From the NCBI RefSeq assembly GCF_001261735.1, contig NZ_CVRP01000003.1, positions 62,001-126,000 of the forward strand: a stretch of 64,000 bases of DNA, given 5' to 3'. The notes below the pieces were generated by a model. That model did no database searches and was not told the origin of the DNA. It worked only from the letters and a program-made list of their open reading frames with translations. Positions 18,399 to 28,600 of this stretch are shown here, piece after piece. Each line of letters opens with the position of its first letter. Position 1 is the first letter of the stretch. The position numbers and the translations under genes are program-made. The DNA comes from Dysgonomonas sp. BGC7 (lineage in GTDB: Bacteria > Bacteroidota > Bacteroidia > Bacteroidales > Dysgonomonadaceae).

Positions 18399-18729
18399 GA
18401 TAGTATTTTGTTAGTTTATAAATATCATATTATATTTCTGGGTTTGCCTATACAAAAATAAGTTTTTTTTCCATTTGACCAAATGTTTATTTGCATACAA
18501 CACGATTTATTTTTCACTTTCACAATATTTATAATTTGTAAAAATACTTGATAGGGAATAGACTTGTCTCTACCCTCTAATTGCGAATAACCACGAGGTG
18601 TCCTTAATAGATACAGACTCTAAATATTATCGCCTACTTAAATATCTTACAGCAGATAAGACTTAACTCGCAACTATTTTGTATTTTTGACGAACTTTTT
18701 CTGGAAAAATATAAAACATATAATATAAA
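18399..18729. other. 331-base divergent intergenic region
   Basis: Holds the leftward nfeD promoter and, on the right, a TATTTTTG box at 18682-18689 that is 41 bases before pheT and could serve it. No ORF or stable hairpin of note was seen between them. Confidence 0.5.
18453..18483 (-). promoter_or_regulatory. Promoter TTTG-N19-TATTTTTG for nfeD-flotillin
   Basis: On the minus strand TTTG (18480-18483) and TATTTTTG (18453-18460) are 19 bases apart, an exact Bacteroidetes promoter 54 bases before the NfeD start. Confidence 0.8.
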
Positions 18730-21195
18730 ATGAATATTTCTTACAATTGGTTGAAAGAATACCTTGATTTTGACTTAACACCGCAAGAAACATCCGATGC
18801 TCTTACTTCGTTAGGACTGGAGACAGGAGGCGTAGAAGAAGTAGAAACAATAAAAGGAGGGCTCGAAGGGCTCGTTATCGGGGAAGTACTCACTTGTACA
18901 GATCATCCCGACTCAGACCATCTGCACATCACTACTGTAAATGTAGGTGAAGGCGAGCCGCTTCAGATTGTATGCGGAGCGCCAAACGTAGCAGCCGGAC
19001 AAAAAGTTGTTGTTGCTCTTGTAGGTACTAAGTTATATTCAGGAGAAGAATCTTTCACCATAAAGAGATCGAAGATAAGAGGAACAGAATCTTTTGGGAT
19101 GATATGTGCCGAAGATGAAATCGGACTCAGTACAAATCATGCCGGCATCATAGTGTTACCATCCGAAGCCAGAGTGGGTACACCTGCCAAAGAATATTAC
19201 AATGTAAAGAGCGAATATATACTCGAAGTAGACATTACGCCCAACCGCATAGACGGAGCATCTCACTTCGGTGTGGCAAGAGACCTTGCTGCCTACCTGA
19301 AACAAAATAATCTGAAAGGAACCTTAACTCTGCCATCGGTAGAGAAATTTAAGATAGACGAACCGGCCGGAGGCGTAAAAGTTAAAGTAGAAAATACAGA
19401 GGCTTGTCCACGATATGCAGGAGTAACCATAAAAGGAGTAAAAGTAGCAGAAAGCCCCGAATGGCTTAAGAATAAGCTTACTCTCATAGGCTTGCGCCCG
19501 ATCAATAATATAGTAGATATAACAAACTTTGTTCTACACGGACTAGGGCATCCGCTTCACGCATTCGACGTAGCACAAATTGCAGGAGGTGAGGTCGTAG
19601 TGAAAACTCTGCCCGAAGGTACTAAATTCGTTACCCTCGATGAGCAAGAACGCACCCTTAGCAACAGAGACCTTATGATATGCAACACCCAAGAGGGAAT
19701 GTGTATAGGAGGTGTATTCGGTGGACTAAAATCGGGAGTAACAGAGTCTACCACAGAAGTATTCCTTGAATGTGCCTACTTCAACCCTACATGGGTTCGC
19801 AAGACTGCCCGCCGTCATGGATTGAACACCGATTCTTCGTTCCGCTTCGAGCGAGGTTGCGATCCTAACGACACGCTTTATGTGTTAAAGTACACTGCAT
19901 TGCTCATACAAGAGTTAGCCGGAGGAAAAATAACAGGCGAAATAGAAGACGTATATCCCAACAAAATAGAGAAGCCGATAGTAGAGCTTACTTACAACAA
20001 GGTAAACACCCTTATAGGAAAAGAAATAGAACCTGCTGTAGTAAAATCTATACTTGCCAGCCTCGAAGTTGAAATAGTAAAAGAAACCGCCGAAGGTTTG
20101 ACACTGGCTATACCTACATACCGTGTAGACGTTTTGCGCGATGTGGATGTAATAGAAGATATCCTTCGTGTATACGGGTACAACAATATAGAAATAGGCG
20201 AAGTGGTGAAATCGAACTTATCTTACGAAACACCGACCGATAAGAGCTACGATTTGCAGAACCTGATTTCGGAGCAGCTTACAGGGGGCGGATTCAATGA
20301 GATATTTAACAATTCGCTTACCAAAGAATCATATTATACCGATTCGCAAATATATCCTATTGCCAACTGCGTGCACCTTATCAATCCCCTCAGCACAGAT
20401 CTCAGCGTTATGCGTCAGACACTGCTGTATGGCGGGCTGGAAAGTATTGCTTATAACCGTAATCGACAGAATTCGGATATCCGTTTCTACGAGTTTGGTA
20501 ATTGCTATTTCTTCGATGCCGACAAAAAGGTTGAAGGAGAAACCCTTAAAGAATATAGCGAAGAGCTTCACTTAGGGCTTTGGCTTAGCGGAAACAGCGT
20601 GGACAACAGTTGGGCTGCTGCTGACGAGAAATCGACAGTATTTCAGTTGAAAGCCCATGTAGAAAATATACTCACACGTCTGGGTATTTCAGCAGCCAGA
20701 TATGAATATACACAGTTCTCGGACGAAATATTCAGTACTGCCATCGAAATCGGCGCCAAAGGAAAAGGCAAACGCCTCGGAGTACTTGGTATCGTAAGCA
20801 AGAAAACACTTAAATCGCAAGATATCAATGCAGAGGTATTTTTCGCAGAGCTCAACTGGGATGCTTTGATGAAAGAAATAAAGAAGCATACGATTACTTA
20901 CAGCGAAATTTCTAAATTCCCTGCGGTAAAACGCGATTTAGCTCTATTGCTAGATAAAAACATATTGTTCGACCAGATAGAAAAGATTGCCTACAAAGCC
21001 GAACGTAAGCTTCTTAAAGAAGTTACGCTTTTCGATGTGTATGAAGGAAAGAATCTTCCGGAAAGCAAAAAATCATATGCTGTCAACTTCATACTTCAAG
21101 ATGAAGAAAAAACACTCAACGACAAGCAGATAGATGGAGTAATGCAGAAGATACAGCAATCGCTCGAAAAAGAACTGGGCGCACAGTTGCGTTAA
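18730..21195 (+). CDS. pheT: Phenylalanyl-tRNA synthetase beta subunit
   Basis: Beta chain of the alpha2-beta2 enzyme that charges tRNA-Phe; cytosolic. The full-length 821 residues start MNISYNWLKEYLDFDLTPQE. In order: N-terminal B1 domain and tRNA-binding OB fold (about 40-150, HPDSDHLHITTVNVG), B3/B4 editing domain (about 210-400, containing LTLIGLRPINNIVDITNFV and HPLHAFD), B5 DNA-binding-like domain (about 405-475), catalytic-like core (about 490-710) and C-terminal anticodon-binding domain (about 727-820, SKFPAVKRDLALLLD). It is not beside pheS, as is common in Bacteroidetes. A hairpin terminator follows. Confidence 0.97.
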   Translation: MNISYNWLKEYLDFDLTPQETSDALTSLGLETGGVEEVETIKGGLEGLVIGEVLTCTDHPDSDHLHITTVNVGEGEPLQIVCGAPNVAAGQKVVVALVGTKLYSGEESFTIKRSKIRGTESFGMICAEDEIGLSTNHAGIIVLPSEARVGTPAKEYYNVKSEYILEVDITPNRIDGASHFGVARDLAAYLKQNNLKGTLTLPSVEKFKIDEPAGGVKVKVENTEACPRYAGVTIKGVKVAESPEWLKNKLTLIGLRPINNIVDITNFVLHGLGHPLHAFDVAQIAGGEVVVKTLPEGTKFVTLDEQERTLSNRDLMICNTQEGMCIGGVFGGLKSGVTESTTEVFLECAYFNPTWVRKTARRHGLNTDSSFRFERGCDPNDTLYVLKYTALLIQELAGGKITGEIEDVYPNKIEKPIVELTYNKVNTLIGKEIEPAVVKSILASLEVEIVKETAEGLTLAIPTYRVDVLRDVDVIEDILRVYGYNNIEIGEVVKSNLSYETPTDKSYDLQNLISEQLTGGGFNEIFNNSLTKESYYTDSQIYPIANCVHLINPLSTDLSVMRQTLLYGGLESIAYNRNRQNSDIRFYEFGNCYFFDADKKVEGETLKEYSEELHLGLWLSGNSVDNSWAAADEKSTVFQLKAHVENILTRLGISAARYEYTQFSDEIFSTAIEIGAKGKGKRLGVLGIVSKKTLKSQDINAEVFFAELNWDALMKEIKKHTITYSEISKFPAVKRDLALLLDKNILFDQIEKIAYKAERKLLKEVTLFDVYEGKNLPESKKSYAVNFILQDEEKTLNDKQIDGVMQKIQQSLEKELGAQLR

Positions 21196-21218
21196 CTGTG
21201 TTTCAAATCAGATAAAGA

Positions 21219-21249
21219 ATGCAGAAACAGATACCATTTGTTTCTGCAT
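21219..21249 (+). terminator. Intrinsic terminator after pheT
   Basis: ATGCAGAAACA / TGTTTCTGCAT, 11 perfect pairs with a 9-base loop, followed by a T-rich run. Confidence 0.75.
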
Positions 21250-21312
21250 TTGTTCTTTATATTATATATTTTTGTACAAATCTATAATTTACGCACACTA
21301 TAAAAAACAAGA

Positions 21313-21807
21313 ATGAAAAGACTTCTTCCTTTCGAAAACGTTACTTACAAAACAGAACTGTCGCCAACAGAAATTGCAAATCAGTTACGATCCAGTACCC
21401 AATACACAACCTTAGGAAAGAGTATTAGTGAAAAAGGTTTCACGATAAAGCGTATTATCAATTATAGAAATTCTTTTCTGCCTATAGTAACAGGTACTAT
21501 CACCGAAGAGGAAAAGGAAAAGGAAAAGGAAAACGAAACGACAGTAAACGTGAAAATGAAGATGAACATTCTTGTAATCATTTTTATGACTTTTTGGTTT
21601 GCTATGGTATTTCTCGCTTGTTTTGCTACGATAGCAATCTCCTATTCTTCCGGATTCGAAGTTTTTTATTTAATTCCTTTCGGCATGCTGATATTCGGAG
21701 TTCTATTGGTAGTTGGCGGGTTTAAAGCCGAAAGCAGTAAGACAAAGAAAGATTTACAGAAAATATTGCAAGCTCAAATCGTTTCATGCAAAAAAGAAAG
21801 CTATTAA
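21313..21807 (+). CDS. Small two-helix membrane protein, unknown function
   Basis: 164 residues, not recognised. A soluble N-terminal half of about 65 residues contains a charged run (TEEEKEKEKENE, about 64-75). It is followed by two transmembrane helices (about 86-110, ILVIIFMTFWFAMVFLACFA; about 117-136) and a short basic tail. The topology is like small inner-membrane sensors or anchors, but no domain can be named. It stands alone between pheT and the YebC gene, with terminators or promoters on both sides. Confidence 0.6.
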   Translation: MKRLLPFENVTYKTELSPTEIANQLRSSTQYTTLGKSISEKGFTIKRIINYRNSFLPIVTGTITEEEKEKEKENETTVNVKMKMNILVIIFMTFWFAMVFLACFATIAISYSSGFEVFYLIPFGMLIFGVLLVVGGFKAESSKTKKDLQKILQAQIVSCKKESY

Positions 21808-21871
21808 ACTACTTCTATTTCTACTCCTATTTCTTGACGACACAATACTTCCTTATATGTAATATTTTTTA

Positions 21872-21879
21872 TACTTTTG
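21872..21879 (+). promoter_or_regulatory. -7 box (TACTTTTG) for the YebC-family gene
   Basis: Exact TAnnTTTG match 41 bases before the ATG at 21921; no -33 partner at the expected spacing. Confidence 0.45.
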
Positions 21880-21920
21880 CGTAGCAAAAAATAAACTGAT
21901 AAAAAATACAGACATATATT

Positions 21921-22646
21921 ATGGGAAGAGCGTTTGAATACCGTAAAGCAACAAAGCTTAAACGTTGGGGAAATATGGCCCGTGTGTTTACTAAACTGGG
22001 ACGGCAAATTACTATAGCGGCAAAAGAGGGAGGCCCTGAAGCCGATACCAACCCACGTCTTCGTGTACTTATACAGCAGGCTAAGAAAGAAAACATGCCT
22101 AAGGAAAATGTAGAACGTGCCATAAAAAAAGCCATATCTAAAGACGAAGCTGACTACAAAGAGATGAACTATGAAGGCTATGGCCCATATGGAATCGCTA
22201 TTTTTGTAGAAACAGCTACCGACAACCCCACCCGTACAGTTGCTAATGTACGCAGTTACTTCAACAAGCATAACGGATCGCTGGGTACATCGGGAAGTCT
22301 GGAGTTCCTTTTCGACCATAAATGTGTATTTAAAATTTCGGCAAAAGAAGGTGTTTCGCTCGAAGATCTTGAACTTGAACTTATCGACTACGGTGTAGAC
22401 GAAATGGATCAGGAAGGTGATGAGATAATACTATACGGTGAGTTTAAATCGTATTCGGAAATACAAAAATATCTCGAAGAAAATGGATTTGAGATACATA
22501 GTGCCGAGTTTGAGCGTATACCAAACGATATGAAAGAACTGACCAAAGAGCAACAGGAGCAAATACAAAAACTATTGGATAAGTTTGAGGACGACGACGA
22601 TGTTCAGAACGTTTTCCACAATATGAAAGAAGATATAGAAGAATAA
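21921..22646 (+). CDS. YebC/PmpR/TACO1-family protein
   Basis: 241 residues beginning MGRAFEYRKATKLKRWGNMA, the Bacteroidetes version of the YebC N-terminus. Three domains are typical: an N-terminal helical domain (1-75), then two alpha/beta domains (NYEGYGPYGIAIFVETATDN, about 78-97, opens the second). The family has been called a transcription factor but has more recently been tied to easing ribosome stalling, as with mitochondrial TACO1; both roles rest on other organisms. It is monocistronic, with its own -7 box and terminator. Confidence 0.93.
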   Translation: MGRAFEYRKATKLKRWGNMARVFTKLGRQITIAAKEGGPEADTNPRLRVLIQQAKKENMPKENVERAIKKAISKDEADYKEMNYEGYGPYGIAIFVETATDNPTRTVANVRSYFNKHNGSLGTSGSLEFLFDHKCVFKISAKEGVSLEDLELELIDYGVDEMDQEGDEIILYGEFKSYSEIQKYLEENGFEIHSAEFERIPNDMKELTKEQQEQIQKLLDKFEDDDDVQNVFHNMKEDIEE

Positions 22647-22681
22647 GATTCCGACAAAAGGACCTTACTATATAAATATTT

Positions 22682-22714
22682 GGTTACAGGAAGGTAATCT
22701 GACCTACTGTAACC
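22682..22714 (+). terminator. Hairpin terminator after the YebC gene
   Basis: GGTTACAG / CTGTAACC outer arms with an inner AGGT / ACCT pair, followed by ATTTTA. Confidence 0.6.
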
Positions 22715-22737
22715 ATTTTACCTAAAAGACAAAAATC

Positions 22738-23124
22738 ATGAAAGCTAAACTCCAATTTTATTTTCTGCTAATTTTCGCCATGTCTTCTTTTATCGTATCG
22801 TGTAGCAGCGATGATGATCAACCGGAAGTCACTGAGGCAGAAAAAGCAGCCTTCATTAAAGCAATCTCCGGTTACTGGGAATTGGAAGATGGAGAAGAAT
22901 ACAGTAGTATCGAATTTTTATCGAACGGAGGATATACCCTTCAAAGCAAAACCGAAGAGGTTGTCAAGACAGGTCAATATACTGTAAATTACAATCCTCG
23001 AAGAATCGTGCTTAGCAATGTAGGAGAAATGTCAGGCATAACTGTTACAGAAAAAGAGTTGAAGTTTAGTCTGAATTATTATAACTATAAGGGGAAACGT
23101 AAATCTACCAATCCTGCTTTATAA
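22738..23124 (+). CDS. Small lipocalin-like lipoprotein
   Basis: 128 residues. The lipobox FIVSC lies at about 18-22, followed by the acidic surface-export tag CSSDDDQPE, the Bacteroidetes lipoprotein export signal, so the protein is probably on the outer-membrane surface. The body (YWELEDGEEYSSIEFLSNGG, then GQYTVNYNPRRIVLS) reads as an antiparallel beta barrel of the DUF4923/lipocalin-like type common in Bacteroidales; the exact family is uncertain. It may be slightly truncated, ending KSTNPAL. The ligand is unknown. Confidence 0.75.
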   Translation: MKAKLQFYFLLIFAMSSFIVSCSSDDDQPEVTEAEKAAFIKAISGYWELEDGEEYSSIEFLSNGGYTLQSKTEEVVKTGQYTVNYNPRRIVLSNVGEMSGITVTEKELKFSLNYYNYKGKRKSTNPAL

Positions 23125-23168
23125 TAGTCTTGCATAAAGAGCTCTTGTAGCCTCAACTATTTAGATAT

Positions 23169-23198
23169 AAAACTGCATGGTGAAAGCCTTGCAGTTTT
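23169..23198 (+). terminator. Intrinsic terminator
   Basis: AAAACTGCA / TGCAGTTTT, nine pairs, 12-base loop, followed by a T run. Confidence 0.8.
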
Positions 23199-23203
23199 TT
23201 TAT

Positions 23204-23211
23204 TACATTTG
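23204..23211 (+). promoter_or_regulatory. -7 box (TACATTTG) for the DUF5103 gene
   Basis: Exact -7 consensus 24 bases upstream of the ATG at 23235, immediately after the previous gene's terminator. Confidence 0.55.
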
Positions 23212-23234
23212 CCATATACTTAACTGATATTGAT

Positions 23235-24491
23235 ATGATGAAGATAAAGCTGCTCGTACTATTACTATCCATATCTGCTATGCTGTCGGCTCAGGCATAC
23301 CGCACTACACCCATATCGTCCGACATGCACACGATACAGGTGAATGCTAATGGCAATCAGGGAACTACACCTGTTATAAAGCTAGGGGGAGGCGACTATA
23401 TACATATATCGTTCGACCGCATCTCGGACAATTCGTTCGACAGGCTGAGATACAGGCTTGTGCACTGCGATGCTTTCTGGTGGAAGACTAAGACTATATC
23501 GGAAATAGATTACCTGAAGGGATTCAACGATAATTTTATCGACGATTATGCTCCTTCCATAAATACGACTGTAGAGTACACCCACTTCAATCTCGATATA
23601 CCAAACAGGGATATGGACATAAAAATATCAGGAAATTACACTGTAGAAGTATATGAAGAAAATGCACCCGACAAGGTTCTGCTCACAGCATGTTTCTCGG
23701 TAATAGATCCATTGATTAGTATAGGATCTACCGTATCATCGAATACTGATATAGATTTCAATAAAAGTCATCAGCAATTATCTTTCACAGTGCATCATCA
23801 AGGGTTGAATATCCGCGATCCGCGTACAGAGCTGTTTGTTTTTGCACTGCAAAACAACAGGCTTGACAGCGAACGCAGCAAACTAATGCCTACCTATATC
23901 AACCCCGGAAAGCTGATTTACGAACACAATAAAGATCTGATATTTGAAGCGGGGAATGAATACCGCCGTTTCGAGACTTCCAGCTACAGGTACAATGGTA
24001 TGAATGTGGCACATATAAAATACGTCCGTCCCGAATATGTAATGGAAATAGTAACCGACAAGGTGAGAGCCGGAAGGTCGTACAGCTACGATCAGGATCA
24101 GAACGGAAGAGTATATATACGCAGCAACGAAAGCGACTATGAGAATACCGAAGCCGATTATTTTACGACTAATTTTACACTGGCTATGGACGAACCTCTG
24201 AATAGGGATGTATATATAAACGGAAATTTTACATACAACACTTTTTCGGACAAATACAAGATGAAATATGACCTCAACGACCGCGTATATCGCCTGTCGC
24301 TACCTCTCAAGCAGGGATTGTACAATTATCAGTATCTGACCAGAGATGGCGATAAATTTTCCACAGCACAGACAGAAGGAAATTATTTCGAAACCGAAAA
24401 TGAATATACAGTATATGTCTATTATCGGCCTTCGGGACAAAGATACGATAGCCTTATAGGTATACAGACAATACAGTCGAGAGAGAAGTAA
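23235..24491 (+). CDS. DUF5103 / type IX secretion plug-like protein
   Basis: 418 residues with a signal peptide (MKIKLLVLLLSISAMLSAQA). The conserved DUF5103 region begins with residues such as GGGDYIHISFDRISDNSFDR and LRYRLVHCDAFWWKT, and extends to QGLYNYQYLTRDGD, with alternating beta strands throughout. Pfam now calls this domain the T9SS plug after a protein that seals the SprA translocon in Flavobacterium. Homologues also occur in Bacteroidales, and no other T9SS gene lies in this window, so a plug role here is only suggested. It is convergent with the following gene, one base apart. Confidence 0.8.
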   Translation: MMKIKLLVLLLSISAMLSAQAYRTTPISSDMHTIQVNANGNQGTTPVIKLGGGDYIHISFDRISDNSFDRLRYRLVHCDAFWWKTKTISEIDYLKGFNDNFIDDYAPSINTTVEYTHFNLDIPNRDMDIKISGNYTVEVYEENAPDKVLLTACFSVIDPLISIGSTVSSNTDIDFNKSHQQLSFTVHHQGLNIRDPRTELFVFALQNNRLDSERSKLMPTYINPGKLIYEHNKDLIFEAGNEYRRFETSSYRYNGMNVAHIKYVRPEYVMEIVTDKVRAGRSYSYDQDQNGRVYIRSNESDYENTEADYFTTNFTLAMDEPLNRDVYINGNFTYNTFSDKYKMKYDLNDRVYRLSLPLKQGLYNYQYLTRDGDKFSTAQTEGNYFETENEYTVYVYYRPSGQRYDSLIGIQTIQSREK

Positions 24492-24492
24492 A

Positions 24493-25671
24493 TCACACTT
24501 TCCGACAAATAATCAACACTTTCTTTTCGTCCGATAGTGTGGTGGCAAATATATACATGTCTCCGCCATCCTTCAAGCCGGTTCTTTTTCTTATCTCATC
24601 CACCGAAAGAGGAAAGTTGCGCACAGTAATATTAGCTTGCTTCGTATCGGAAAGATATTCTTTTATCTCTCGCTTGTTGAGAGAGCAAATGTTTTCGACC
24701 TTGAACTTTCTGCCCGGAAAATCATCATACAAAATGTCTGATGTATATAAATGACTACTACTATGCAGTTTTTCGAGAGAGAATGCTTTTGCAATAGTTT
24801 TATATGCTCCCGCCTTCATTATGGAAGAATTTGGCTCGTACAGATAAGTGTTAAGATGCGAAGTGTAATCGACACAAACAGCGTCCTCCTCTTCTTTGTA
24901 AAAAGGGAAATGATCTATACCTGTTTTGGATAGATTTACACAATGAAACATAGTGCGTGAACACTCTTTTTGCATAATAAAAAGAAGTTCTTTAACTTCA
25001 TTATTCACACTGACGATATGTATATCCGTTATATCTTTAAGCGTTTTCAGAGCCAGTGTAATATCGAGCATCGGTGACAATTTAATCATTGTCACATTAC
25101 TTTTTTCTTTCAGCAATGGAGCTATCTCCACCACATTAGGAGTACAATCTTCAATGAAAACAGTTTTTCGTCCGGCTTTATCCCTACGGGCAGGATCGAG
25201 ATAAATGAAATCGGAAAAAGGCATTCCCTTTAAATACTCTACACCATCTTCGTTTCGAACCGAAACATTAGTCGCACCCAATGTCTTGAAATTATGCTGG
25301 GCTATATCCGTCAGTTCTGTCTGAAGCTCTACATATGTTGCTTTTTCAAATTTCTGAGACAGAAAGAAAAAATCAATACCAAAACCTCCTGTAAGATCAG
25401 CCATAGAACCAGCCTTGGCACACAAAGATGATTTATATAGGGCTGTTTGCTCCGAAGAACTTTGCTCTAAAGACAAGTGAACAGGATAAATAATATCTTC
25501 GTTGGCATACCACGCAGGCACTTTATCTTTCATCACCTTTCGTCCAGCTATCTGGCGTATAGCCAGTTCCATATTTACAGTAGGATATTTGGCTGCCTGT
25601 AGAGCCAGTGAGTGAATATCGTCCGATTCATGTTCTCTTACGAAATCTTTTATAGAAGCGTCTAAAATCAT
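24493..25671 (-). CDS. Class I SAM-dependent methyltransferase with THUMP-like domain
   Basis: 392 residues. The N-terminal helical part (1-85) leads into a Rossmann methyltransferase core: MADLTGGFGIDFFFLSQKFE (about 91-110) is the SAM-binding motif I, and FIYLDPARRDKAG (about 154-166) matches the D-P-A-R-R block of this family. The C-terminal THUMP-like domain (PF18096, about 320-390; NITVRNFPLSVDEIRKRTG) suggests an RNA substrate, but none has been assigned. It overlaps the end of tamB by four bases, so the pair is translationally coupled, an arrangement I recall as common in Bacteroidales. Confidence 0.85.
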   Translation of the reverse strand: MILDASIKDFVREHESDDIHSLALQAAKYPTVNMELAIRQIAGRKVMKDKVPAWYANEDIIYPVHLSLEQSSSEQTALYKSSLCAKAGSMADLTGGFGIDFFFLSQKFEKATYVELQTELTDIAQHNFKTLGATNVSVRNEDGVEYLKGMPFSDFIYLDPARRDKAGRKTVFIEDCTPNVVEIAPLLKEKSNVTMIKLSPMLDITLALKTLKDITDIHIVSVNNEVKELLFIMQKECSRTMFHCVNLSKTGIDHFPFYKEEEDAVCVDYTSHLNTYLYEPNSSIMKAGAYKTIAKAFSLEKLHSSSHLYTSDILYDDFPGRKFKVENICSLNKREIKEYLSDTKQANITVRNFPLSVDEIRKRTGLKDGGDMYIFATTLSDEKKVLIICRKV

Positions 25672-28600
25672 TTCTTCCTCATTCTGATAAAGTTACTCAA
25701 CGCACTACCTTTTTTTGTAGAATCGGGTTTAACAGGAACTACGGTGTCGATACGAGGCAAGATTCTTACCTTTCGTCCTCTGAACAGATCTTTAAGATCA
25801 TCGAAATCTTTCTTATAAACGAGACCGATTCCCTGTGTATTAGGAGACTTATCAGATTGTGTATAATAATATTTCTCGTTGTAATGATTGTATGCCTTTA
25901 TGCGCCATGTGCCGGCATTGTTAAGCAGATATTCTATATCTACATCCGTAACCATAGCCTCTTTATTTATATCAAGATTGTTACGATATCCGAAGTTTCC
26001 GTTTATAATCAACCTATCATTAAGTAGTTGACTAGACAGAATTAGTTCAGCTTCGGTGTAGGTCATTTCTGCATCGCTGTAGCGAATATTAGTACCCAGC
26101 TGCCACCTGTCGTCTATTTGGCTTACTATTTTAGTGAGCTGATTAGATAATGTTGCCGAAGCTACAGCAGCAAAGTCTGAAGTCTGAGTTCCCGGATTAG
26201 AGTAATTAGGTGCTTTAAATTTGGAAAGAATAAGTAAATAAGCAACTTGTTTATTTATCTCATCTTCCGTATTTATAAGGCTTTTCACTTGTCTTTCTAC
26301 CTCAGGGTCTGCCGAAGGGAACTTTATATCGAGCCCTATATTCGGGTGTTTCAATGGCCCTGTCAAATTCAATACACAATTAACAGGAACTGTAGTCTGC
26401 CCGGTTTCCAAAGCTAACTGTTTGTCAAGATCACTAAGACTGGCATTTATTTTATATATCGCAGCTACATCCAGAATGGCTTCGAATGGATCGCCTCTGA
26501 ATTGCACATTGCTTCCATCTTGTATTACAAAACGGCGCTCCATCAAACGCTGAAAAGTAAAGTTATAACTACCCCGTGCTATATTATATGTTCCATAGAG
26601 ACGCGGGGAAGTTTTAGTGCTCCACGTAAATTGCATGGCTCCACTACCCGACCCTCTCAGCACATCTCCTCCTACAGGATCCATTATTATTTCCACAACT
26701 GCATCGGGAGTAGCATCTATATAAAAATTCATGTTTATTTCCATCCCCGACTCCGTCTTTATCGGAGGAGGATCGCTCGCAGCAACATTTACCGAATCTT
26801 TATTATTCTTCGATTTGTAATTGATGAACGAATAAGCGTTTACATACTCATCCATAAAGTTCATCCGTATGGCAGTCTTATCCTCCGTACGCATTCTTAT
26901 ATCAATATCGACAGCACTTTCATCGCCTGCAATAGTTCCGTTTCCACTACCAAACACCTTACCGTAAAACAATGGATTCTGCACTTGGGTAGCATTATAC
27001 AATAGGAAATTCTCTGCTTTGAGATCTACAAGATACATGAAATCGTGGAAGAAATCGTGAGTAACCTTTCCACTTGCTTGCGCCCTGTTTCCGTACTGGT
27101 CGGTAAGGGTTATATCATTAAAGTATATGAGATCTTTTTTTAGATATACGGTATCACTAAACGAGTAACGCGTATTGAGGAAATTAATCCCCAAACTGGC
27201 ATCCTTTATAAAGGCTTTACCCTCTACTGTAACATCCGAAAAATTACCAAAAAGATGTACATGTCCACTACCTCTGCCGGATATATTCTGAAATACAGAT
27301 TCTGCATACTTATTGAGGAAACCTATATTGATACTATCAGCATCGAAGTTTATAGACAGGCTTTGTTTTACAGGATCCAAAACACCCTTCACCTTCGTCT
27401 CTTTATTTTCTTTACTCACTATCAACCCATCGAGACCAACTACATTGGTTTCATCATCCAACTCACTAAATATATCGAGATTGCCAAGCTCCGCACCATT
27501 AAATTTGAAGTCGGATATGTGCAGACGCGTATTTGCATATGGTTTATTCTCTATTGTAGACACAAACAGATTCCCTGTGGCAGCTCCACCAAACTGCAAA
27601 GCATCTATGGCTAATGTCTGAAAAATATATTCCAGATTGATATTCTTTAGCTCGGCTTTCAATATATCGTTGGAATTCTTTGGCGAGTATTTTCCATTGA
27701 CCTTTATTTCCTGACTACCATTTTCGTTATACACCGAAAAATTATTGACCGCATAAGTTCCTCCTTTTATCTGAATGTGAGATTTATCCATCTTCCATAC
27801 AGCATTATTAAGTAGAAGCTCGCTAGGTAATACATCTACATCTACCGACAGAGGTTCACCATCAGCTTTGGCAAATAATGTGGATATGGAAAAATCTCCT
27901 TTTGCCTTCTGTTGCCCTGTATTTACCAGAGAAATATTTGTATTTATAAGATTGTTGTCGATGGTCGACTTTATCACAATATCGTTCATCGTCTCTTTCT
28001 TTCCTATGATGAGGGCATTTATCTGCGACTCGATAATATTATCCGGATTTCTCAACAACACATATCCCGACTTGATATTCATTCCACCGGCTTTGATGGA
28101 AGGGGTGAATACCTCAACCTTAAATTTGTCCTGTATATTGTTGTAGAAACCGACAATCTTTGCAGGACTCAGTACCGTAACCGGCAAATTGAGTATGCTG
28201 CTCAGGCTTTCTGTATTGTTTATCTGCAAATTGAAATTGAGTACATTATTTTTATCCTCCGGATTCTTTTTTTCATTTTGTTTGATAAGAGCAGGCAGAT
28301 AAGGATGTAACGTTTGCTGTACGCTGTTTATCATAGACGAAAACGAATACATTCCCTTTATATCTCCGTTGACGATATCTGAGGAAATTTTCAGGTCTTT
28401 ATTGTCTTCACCTCCCGAGACTTCTACTAGAAGTTTATTCATCTGGAAAGATTTATCTTCTCTGATAAAATCTAAAGAGTCTATTCGTATATAACCCTCC
28501 GCATTGTCTATATTTTTACCTGTAAAATCGGCATCTATATTCAGCGAAATATAAGAGTGTTTTAAATTATCGGCCAAATTCAGATTATCGAGCTGCACAT